NCBI GenBank assembly: GCA_947584955.1
Contig: CANPWS010000097.1
Location: forward strand, 1 to 5,020
Length of the DNA: 5,020 nucleotides
DNA from: an uncultured Bacilli bacterium
Lineage (GTDB): Bacteria > Bacillota_I > Bacilli_A > RF39 > UBA660
Direction: 5' to 3'
Below the pieces are notes generated by a model. The model made no database searches. It was given only the letters and a program-made list of their open reading frames with translations, and was not told where the DNA came from. The position numbers and the translations under genes are program-made. This document shows positions 1-4,246 of the stretch, piece after piece (position 1 is the first letter of the stretch; every line of letters starts with the position of its first letter).

Positions 1-454
1 GATGTCCTTTTGGAATATTAAGAAGTTCAAAATTATATTTATCTTCTTCTATTTCTGGACCATCTACTACATCATATCCCATTGACATAAGTAATTCTTC
101 TACTTCTTCAATAATACGTTCTAATATATTGGGAGAACCAATTCTTACTTTAGTCGCAGGTAAAGTTATATCTATAAATTCCTTTTTTAATTTTTCATTT
201 AATGCTACTTCTTCTAATTTTTTTTGTTTTTCTTCATATAAATTATTAAATGTATTTTTTATTTCATTAATATGCATTCCATATTCTTTCTTTTCTTCAT
301 TTGGAATGTTTTTTATATCACTTTGAAGTATACTAATTATTCCTTTTTTTGATAAATATTTATTTTTTACTTCCATTAAATCATTTAAATTATTAACTTT
401 ATTTATATCATTTTTAACTTCTTCAATTAATTCACTCATTTTTTCTTTGTTCAT
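1..454 (-). CDS. pheS: Phenylalanyl-tRNA synthetase alpha subunit, N-terminal part (cut by window edge)
   Basis: PheS is the catalytic subunit of the cytoplasmic alpha2-beta2 enzyme that charges tRNA-Phe with phenylalanine. The 151 visible codons hold the N-terminal coiled-coil arm (about residues 1-90, rich in Lys and Glu, with the family-like stretch LSKKGIISIL at 34-43). The start of the class II catalytic domain follows: ITLPATKVRIGSP near residue 96, MGYDVVDGPEIE at 125-136, and YNFELLNIPKGH at 140-151. GPEIE and NFxxLNIP are hallmarks of PheS around motif 1. The ATG at 454-452 is preceded by AAGAAAGGA with 6 bases of spacing, just after the T-box terminator U-tract. A second Met at codon 6 has no better site. 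About the last 190 residues and the expected pheT lie outside the window. Regulation is by the phenylalanine T-box immediately upstream. The identity is secure from motifs plus the Phe-specific leader. Confidence 0.96.
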   Translation of the reverse strand, partial: MNKEKMSELIEEVKNDINKVNNLNDLMEVKNKYLSKKGIISILQSDIKNIPNEEKKEYGMHINEIKNTFNNLYEEKQKKLEEVALNEKLKKEFIDITLPATKVRIGSPNILERIIEEVEELLMSMGYDVVDGPEIEEDKYNFELLNIPKGH

Positions 455-469
455 AATATATCCTTTCTT

Positions 470-517
470 AAAAAAAAGATGATACCTAAAGGACGAATAA
501 ATATCCGTGGTACCACC
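470..517 (-). terminator. T-box intrinsic terminator (alternative to the antiterminator)
   Basis: The arm GGTGGTACC (517-509) pairs with GGTATCATC (486-478) over nine base pairs, including two G-U pairs, and is followed by eight T residues at 477-470. The upstream arm contains the TGGT bulge and the ACC of the T-box core, so this hairpin and the antiterminator exclude each other. Upstream A residues at 520-518 can also pair with the start of the U-tract. Binding of an uncharged tRNA acceptor end would favour the antiterminator and read-through into pheS. Confidence 0.88.
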
Positions 518-669
518 TTTTTTAACTTTATTAGTTATCTTTATCTCTTAACGCGAGTATTCGGTAAAACTCCAAGGGTGAATTCATACTTAAATAATAT
601 ACTAACATCTCACCAATATAGTTAGCTCTCTTAAAATTATTTTTTTTAGTACTACTACTTCCTTATCGA
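470..669 (-). promoter_or_regulatory. T-box riboswitch leader, phenylalanine specific
   Basis: This leader senses uncharged tRNA-Phe and permits pheS transcription. Read on the minus strand, stem I begins near 669 and returns near 561 (TCG pairing with CGA). It carries the AGAGAG element at 632-627, a CTAAC/GTTAG distal stem (625-621 with 606-602) and the terminal-loop motif GGTGAGA at 614-608. The specifier loop reads GAATTCACC, placing specifier codon TTC (Phe) at 582-580, complementary to a GAA anticodon. A stem III candidate, TAACT/AGTTA, sits at 537-523. The conserved T-box AAAGGTGGTACCACGG spans 520-505. Its TGGT bulge (515-512) can pair with an ACCA tRNA 3' end, as expected for tRNA-Phe. 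The antiterminator is AAAGG (520-516) with CCTTT (492-488), capped by ACGGAT/ATTCGT around a four-base loop. The sequence motifs are seen directly; the fold is my hand pairing. Confidence 0.96.
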
Positions 670-673
670 CATT

Positions 674-1471
674 TTATTTTCTTGTTTTTTCTATATATCT
701 TACTAATCTTTTTACTTCATTATTTGGACTAGTTAAAATATCTTTATTATAATATTCTTCGCCTATGTAATTATCTAAATTATATCTATAAGCATATGAA
801 TCTACTGCTTTTATCAAAGTATCTTTTGTATTATTACTACCAAAATCTACTTTATCTTTAAATTTAACTACATATGCTGGTTCTATTTCTGCTATTTTAT
901 TATTCATTTTATTTTGCCATGGTATTTTTGTTAAATCAACATTAGCATTAAATATATCATTTAATATATTATTTGTATAAGTTATCATATTTCCATCTTT
1001 ATCAAACTTATAATCTTTATCTTTATATTCAAATCTATACTGAGGAACATTTATAAGTTTTTCATGTAATATTGATATTACTTTTTGCATTATTACAGCA
1101 TTTTTTTGTACACTACTACTAAAATATACTAAATTATCTAAATCATAAATGGAATCATCTTTTTTTATAGAAAGTAAGTTATAACATAAATTAACGTCTT
1201 CCTTAGCTACTTCTGAATATGCTACTTCATTTGGATAAAGCATACATATTGAATGAGCAATATCAGGATTTTCTCTAAAATATTTATAAGTATTTATTAA
1301 TATTTTTTTATCATAACTTTTTAAACCATTTAATATAATACATTCAATTGTTTTAGTAATTAAATATTTATAGACATTTGCTCCCATATTTTGCATTTGA
1401 TATAATTCATATATGGTTGGAATATAAACTTTTTTATTTATATTTTCTTTTTTTAAATTATTTTCTATCAT
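674..1471 (-). CDS. Hypothetical protein, 265 residues, unknown function
   Basis: I do not recognise this protein. It has no signal peptide, no hydrophobic segment long enough for a membrane span and no motif I can name, so it is probably cytoplasmic. The first half looks largely helical (about 28-140, with PTIYELYQMQNMG near 18-30). A charged stretch at 146-163 (EYKDKDYKFDKDG) looks like a turn or beta hairpin, and the C-terminus is basic (KRLVRYIEKTRK, 254-265). I chose the ATG at 1471-1469 rather than the in-frame ATG at 1507. AAAGGGGG at 1486-1479 sits 7 bases before the former, while the latter falls inside the promoter spacer. The gene has its own strong promoter directly after frr and ends five bases before the pheS T-box, so it may be co-transcribed with the pheS leader. 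Codon use is as AT-rich as its neighbours. That it is a real gene is likely; its function is open. Confidence 0.85.
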   Translation of the reverse strand: MIENNLKKENINKKVYIPTIYELYQMQNMGANVYKYLITKTIECIILNGLKSYDKKILINTYKYFRENPDIAHSICMLYPNEVAYSEVAKEDVNLCYNLLSIKKDDSIYDLDNLVYFSSSVQKNAVIMQKVISILHEKLINVPQYRFEYKDKDYKFDKDGNMITYTNNILNDIFNANVDLTKIPWQNKMNNKIAEIEPAYVVKFKDKVDFGSNNTKDTLIKAVDSYAYRYNLDNYIGEEYYNKDILTSPNNEVKRLVRYIEKTRK

Positions 1472-1478
1472 ATTATAT

Positions 1479-1486
1479 CCCCCTTT
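1479..1486 (-). promoter_or_regulatory. Ribosome binding site that fixes the start of the 265-residue protein
   Basis: AAAGGGGG on the minus strand lies 7 bases upstream of the ATG at 1471-1469. It selects this start over the in-frame ATG 36 bases further upstream, which would precede the predicted transcription start. Confidence 0.8.
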
Positions 1487-1497
1487 AATGGAAAAAT

Positions 1498-1526
1498 ATA
1501 ATAACATTTTTTTATTATTTTGTCAA
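1498..1526 (-). promoter_or_regulatory. Near-consensus extended -10 promoter for the 265-residue protein
   Basis: On the minus strand a perfect TTGACA (1526-1521) is followed by a 17-base spacer and TATTAT (1503-1498, one mismatch to TATAAT). A TG dinucleotide at 1506-1505 gives an extended -10. Transcription would start near 1491, leaving about 20 bases of leader with a strong ribosome binding site. It begins three bases after the frr stop codon. It could also supply transcripts reaching the pheS T-box. Confidence 0.82.
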
Positions 1527-1528
1527 AT

Positions 1529-2071
1529 TTAAATAGTCATTAATTCTTTTTCTTTTTCTTTTAATTTTTCATCTGCAATTTTATTATACTTATTTATTAA
1601 TTCTTGAACATCTTCATTACCAATTTTTTCTTCATCTTCTGGTAATTTAAGATTTTTTATTGCATTATTTGCATCTTGTCTAATATTTCTCAAAGCAATT
1701 TTGGCTTCTTCAGTCATTTCTTTAACTTGTTTTACAAAATCACGTCTTCTATCTTCAGTAAGTGCTGGTATTACTATAAATATACATTCTCCATTATTAT
1801 TAGGAGTAACACCTAGATTAGCTTCAAAAATAGCTTTTTCTATGGCTCCTAAAATAGTTCTATCAAAAGGTTTAATAACAAGTTGTCTTGCTTCTGGTAC
1901 AGAAATATTAGCTAAACTTTTAATTGGGGTTGGCACACCATAATATTCAACTAACACTCCATCTAACATGTTAGGATTAGCTCTTCCTGCTCTTACATTA
2001 GTAAATCTTTGTTCAAGATTTTTTATTGCACTTTGCATTTTTTCTTCAGTATTATCAATTATTGTATCCAT
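1529..2071 (-). CDS. frr: Ribosome recycling factor (RRF)
   Basis: RRF acts with EF-G to split the post-termination ribosome from mRNA in the cytoplasm. The 180-residue product is close to the usual length of about 185. Visible family signatures are VRAGRANP (26-33), LDGVLVEYYGVPTPI (36-50), VPEARQLVIKPFD (58-70), LTEDRRRDF (104-112) and ALRNIRQDAN (126-135). The Arg at 131 aligns with the essential Arg132 of the E. coli protein; this is a family-knowledge comparison made by eye. The C-terminal KEKEKELM helix completes the three-helix domain I. The ATG at 2071-2069 is chosen over the in-frame ATG at 2098 because GGAGAG lies just upstream of it and the product then starts at the usual family position. 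The common neighbours pyrH and tsf are not beside it here. No terminator separates it from the downstream gene, so read-through is likely. Confidence 0.97.
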   Translation of the reverse strand: MDTIIDNTEEKMQSAIKNLEQRFTNVRAGRANPNMLDGVLVEYYGVPTPIKSLANISVPEARQLVIKPFDRTILGAIEKAIFEANLGVTPNNNGECIFIVIPALTEDRRRDFVKQVKEMTEEAKIALRNIRQDANNAIKNLKLPEDEEKIGNEDVQELINKYNKIADEKLKEKEKELMTI

Positions 2072-2074
2072 AAA

Positions 2075-2080
2075 CTCTCC
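2075..2080 (-). promoter_or_regulatory. Ribosome binding site deciding the frr start
   Basis: AAAAAAGGAGAG ends three bases before the ATG at 2071-2069, so its GGAG core is five bases away. The nine-codon upstream extension would place this purine run inside the coding region, which favours the shorter product. Confidence 0.75.
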
Positions 2081-2088
2081 TTTTTTAT

Positions 2089-2097
2089 ATTTTATCA
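2089..2097 (-). promoter_or_regulatory. Possible extended -10 element for frr
   Basis: TGATAAAAT on the minus strand (TG at 2097-2096, hexamer TAAAAT at 2094-2089) resembles an extended -10. No -35 hexamer resembling TTGACA lies at 16 to 18 bases. The predicted leader would be only about ten bases. The same nonamer occurs upstream of nfo. Chance occurrence in AT-only sequence is a serious alternative. Confidence 0.3.
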
Positions 2098-2135
2098 TTA
2101 AATTTTAATAATATTATTATTTTTTTATTTTAATA

Positions 2136-2684
2136 TTAATATAATTGTAAATTTTGAGCATTAACTGGTTCTTCAGTATATATTGCTTTTCCTTCAGTAG
2201 TTAATTTTGCATTAAATACTTTGCCTATTTCTGTATTAGGTGTAGTATTTGATAACCATACTCTTAAGTCTATTTCCATTGTTCCACCAGATTCTAAAAT
2301 TACATCTTTTAATATTATTCCATTATCTAATTTATCTAATGTTTTTATACTCTCATCATTTACTTTTATTTTTATATATTCTGATGATATTTGATTTTGA
2401 ATTTCTGTAGAAAGTAACATTACATTAAACTTATACCTTAAATTACCAGTATTTGCTATTACAAATGAATATGGTTTTGATATTGAACCATTTCCATCAC
2501 TCATTGGAATAGAATTAGTTAGTGTTATTGAATCAGCATTTTTATTTGCAACTATTTCCAATACCCCCGTAGTATAACTTTGCATATCAGTATTATCTTC
2601 TCTTATTAAAAGTGCATAAGCTGCTCCTAAAGCTGTTAAAATTAAAATTACTGATAACGTTATTAAAAACATTTTTTTATTCAT
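2136..2684 (-). CDS. Secreted or membrane-anchored beta-rich protein, TasA/camelysin-like
   Basis: The 182-residue product begins with MNKKM, then a hydrophobic segment at about 6-27 (FLITLSVILILTALGAAYAL) before REDN, typical of a signal peptide or N-terminal anchor. AYA at 22-24 is a possible cleavage site. The rest looks like alternating beta strands. One half reads SDGNGSISKPYSFVIANTGN (62-81) then YKFNVML. The other reads LESGGTMEIDLRVWLS (130-145), then NTTPNTEIGKVFNAKLTTEGK. This resembles the strand and loop plan of TasA/camelysin proteins (an NTG turn, then a GG/PGE-like turn before a Wl strand, then tGN..iGk). That assignment is inference from pattern, not a certain match. No SipW-type signal peptidase gene is present in the window. 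AAGAAAGGA lies 8 bases before the ATG, and a good promoter precedes it, overlapping the end of the nfo region. An unrelated jelly-roll surface protein is the alternative. Confidence 0.85.
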   Translation of the reverse strand: MNKKMFLITLSVILILTALGAAYALLIREDNTDMQSYTTGVLEIVANKNADSITLTNSIPMSDGNGSISKPYSFVIANTGNLRYKFNVMLLSTEIQNQISSEYIKIKVNDESIKTLDKLDNGIILKDVILESGGTMEIDLRVWLSNTTPNTEIGKVFNAKLTTEGKAIYTEEPVNAQNLQLY

Positions 2685-2719
2685 AAAAATTTCCTTTCTT
2701 TACTATAAATACTAAAATA

Positions 2720-2748
2720 ATTCTATCACATTTTTAATTTAAGTTCAA
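2720..2748 (-). promoter_or_regulatory. Extended -10 promoter for the TasA-like gene
   Basis: On the minus strand TTGAAC (2748-2743) is followed by a 17-base spacer and TAGAAT (2725-2720), with TG at 2728-2727 giving an extended -10. Transcription would start near 2713, about 28 bases before the ATG. The -35 lies nine bases after the nfo stop codon, so the secreted protein can be expressed separately from nfo. Confidence 0.72.
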
Positions 2749-2756
2749 TAAGATTA

Positions 2757-3662
2757 TTAACAAAAATCATCTCTTATTTTATCAATCATTTTCTCATCAA
2801 AAACTTTAGATTTAATCATAGATATTTCATATTTATATGGAGGATATAATCTTTCTTTAGAATTATTATCTTTAGTTACATATGGAGTTTCTAATATTTT
2901 AGGAATATTTTCTAATTTTTTATTATAAATAATCTTTATTAAATTATCAAATCCTATATAACCAAATCCTATATTTTCATGTCTATCTTTATGAGATGCT
3001 TTTTCGTTTTTACTATCATTTATATGTAAGCATTTTAATTTATCAAGACCAATTATTCTATCAAATTCATCTAAAACATTATCAAAATTACTAACATCAT
3101 ATCCAGCATCATTTATATGACAAGTATCAAGACATACGCCAATTTTATCTTTAAATTTAACTTTATCTATTATTGTCTTTAATTCTTCAAAGGATTTACC
3201 AATTTCTGTACCTTTTCCTGCCATTGTTTCAAGTAAAATCATGACATCAAATTTATTATCTAAAATTAAATTTAGTCCTTTGGCAATATTATTAATAGCA
3301 ACATTATAATCTAAATTAACATATGATCCAGGATGAAGTACTAAATATTTCATTTTTAATTCATGACATCTTTCTATCTCTTTTTTTAAAAATGATGTAG
3401 AAAAATCAAAATTATTTGTATTAGCTAGATTAACAATATAAGGTGCATGAACAATTACATTAGATAAATCTATATTATTTTTTTTCATAAGTTCATAAGC
3501 TTTTTCATTTAATTCATAATTAAGATTACTTCTTTTAGTATTTTGAGGAGCACCTGTATAAAACATAAAAGTATTTGCTCCATAACTTATTGCTTCATTA
3601 ACACTTCCTAAAAGTTGTGAATTGTTATTAAATGAAACATGACTACCAATAATCAAATTCAT
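2757..3662 (-). CDS. nfo: Endonuclease IV (AP endonuclease)
   Basis: Nfo cleaves DNA 5' of abasic sites during base-excision repair in the cytoplasm, using a trinuclear zinc site in a TIM barrel. The 301-residue product has family length. All nine expected metal ligands can be placed: His72 (VHAPY), His110 (LHPGS), Glu145 (LLETMAG), Asp179 and His182 (CLDTCH), His213 (LHINDSK), Asp226 and His228 (KDRHENIG) and Glu258 (ILETP). These correspond in order to the set known for the E. coli enzyme. The N-terminus GSHVSF and the GxG region HENIGFGYIGF also match. The ATG at 3662-3660 has GAAGGA 8 bases upstream. The gene follows the terminator of the preceding gene and precedes the promoter of the TasA-like gene, so it is probably a single-gene unit. 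The intact active site argues for a working enzyme. Confidence 0.98.
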   Translation of the reverse strand: MNLIIGSHVSFNNNSQLLGSVNEAISYGANTFMFYTGAPQNTKRSNLNYELNEKAYELMKKNNIDLSNVIVHAPYIVNLANTNNFDFSTSFLKKEIERCHELKMKYLVLHPGSYVNLDYNVAINNIAKGLNLILDNKFDVMILLETMAGKGTEIGKSFEELKTIIDKVKFKDKIGVCLDTCHINDAGYDVSNFDNVLDEFDRIIGLDKLKCLHINDSKNEKASHKDRHENIGFGYIGFDNLIKIIYNKKLENIPKILETPYVTKDNNSKERLYPPYKYEISMIKSKVFDEKMIDKIRDDFC

Positions 3663-3687
3663 AATATTTTTCCTTCTTTCTTAATTT

Positions 3688-3716
3688 ATTTTATCATATT
3701 TTTAGATAAATAAAAA
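3688..3716 (-). promoter_or_regulatory. Weak candidate promoter for nfo
   Basis: TGATAAAAT (3696-3688) provides an extended -10, with hexamer TAAAAT at 3693-3688. The 17-base-spaced -35 is only TTTTTA (3716-3711), which is also the U-tract of the upstream terminator. The start would be near 3681, giving about 19 bases of leader. Because a terminator precedes nfo, some promoter is expected here. This is the best candidate I see. Confidence 0.45.
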
Positions 3717-3754
3717 GTTATTTAAAAATCATTAACGACTTTCAAATAACTTTT
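3712..3754 (-). terminator. Intrinsic terminator at the end of the 131-residue gene
   Basis: AAAAGTTATTT (3754-3744) pairs perfectly with AAATAACTTTT (3723-3713) over 11 bases. Six more inner positions (3742-3737 with 3730-3725) can extend the stem with one mismatch. A run of T residues ends at 3712. The 5' arm starts inside the stop codon of the upstream gene (3755-3753). The stem has little GC, as expected in this genome. No convergent gene uses the plus-strand side. Confidence 0.78.
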
Positions 3755-4148
3755 AAATCCAAATAGCACTAGCAACTTCCCTAACTTGTCTTTGCTCATA
3801 TTTATTTGTGAATAAAATTATTTTTTTTATTAAACTTTTTATAAGGTTTTTACTTTCTAAATTTATTTCTTCCAAAGAAATATCTCTTTTAAATTCATTT
3901 TTATATTTATTATCTTTTATATATAAATATAAACTTTTATCTAAAATTTCAACTATTTTTAATTGTCTTTCATCATTACTATTAACTGCAAAAATTATTT
4001 CTCTATACCAATCAATTAATTTTGAAGAAAGTTTATCACCATAATCAAAATCATAATTAACAATATAATCATAATTAGGGCAATGCATTAATATTTTATT
4101 TACAAATGTTACATCTATAGTTTGAGTTTGAACTAATTCACGTACCAT
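3753..4148 (-). CDS. Hypothetical protein, 131 residues, unknown function
   Basis: I do not recognise this protein. It has no signal peptide. A hydrophobic run, LIKSLIKKIILF (102-113), is interrupted by lysines, so a cytoplasmic amphipathic helix is more likely than a membrane span. The N-terminal third has an acidic and aromatic stretch, CPNYDYIVNYDFDYGDK (23-39). The remainder looks helical and basic, ending QRQVREVASAIWI. The start is well supported: AAGGAG (4160-4155) lies 6 bases before the ATG. A near-consensus promoter stands directly upstream and a terminator forms at the stop codon, so it is a complete single-gene transcription unit. That arrangement supports a real gene despite the lack of a recognised domain. 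A small regulatory or structural protein is possible, but nothing in the sequence settles this. Confidence 0.85.
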   Translation of the reverse strand: MVRELVQTQTIDVTFVNKILMHCPNYDYIVNYDFDYGDKLSSKLIDWYREIIFAVNSNDERQLKIVEILDKSLYLYIKDNKYKNEFKRDISLEEINLESKNLIKSLIKKIILFTNKYEQRQVREVASAIWI

Positions 4149-4180
4149 ATCTATCTCCTTACTCTATCTATCTTAATTTA

Positions 4181-4209
4181 AGTATAGCAATTAATTTATG
4201 ATTTGTAAA
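4181..4209 (-). promoter_or_regulatory. Near-consensus extended -10 promoter for the 131-residue gene
   Basis: TTTACA (4209-4204, one mismatch to TTGACA), a 17-base spacer and TATACT (4186-4181, one mismatch to TATAAT) line up on the minus strand, with TG at 4189-4188. The start would be near 4174, about 25 bases before the ATG, with AAGGAG in the leader. It lies about 40 bases downstream of the cysteine-rich gene's stop codon. Confidence 0.8.
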
Positions 4210-4246
4210 TAGAAAATTTTGTAATTTTTAATAGATATTTTTTATT

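Noticed and set aside
129..326. Plus-strand open frame of 65 codons
   Set aside because: It lies opposite the pheS coding strand, is Phe/Ser-rich as expected for the complement of a Lys/Glu-rich helix, and has no ribosome binding site.
1472..1507. Twelve-codon N-terminal extension of the 265-residue protein
   Set aside because: Its ATG falls in the spacer of a near-consensus promoter and lacks a ribosome binding site, whereas the chosen start has AAAGGGGG at good spacing.
1701..1943. Plus-strand open frame of 80 codons
   Set aside because: It is entirely antisense to conserved frr codons, with no recognisable product.
2072..2098. Nine-codon N-terminal extension of RRF
   Set aside because: The frr ribosome binding site lies within it, and the family normally begins at the shorter start.
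2106..2119. Perfect 14-base palindrome of A and T only, between the TasA-like gene and frr
   Set aside because: It has no GC pairs and no U-tract after it on the minus strand, and such palindromes are common by chance in this composition, so I do not call it a terminator or operator.
3808..4044. Plus-strand open frame of 78 codons, hydrophobic
   Set aside because: It is the complement of a Lys/Glu/Asp-rich stretch of the 131-residue gene; the hydrophobicity is a strand artefact and no start signal is present.
4200..4246. Possible terminator after the cysteine-rich gene (AAAATT/AATTTT pairings)
   Set aside because: Only short A-T pairings can be drawn, with no U-tract. The region is better explained as the upstream part of the next promoter.
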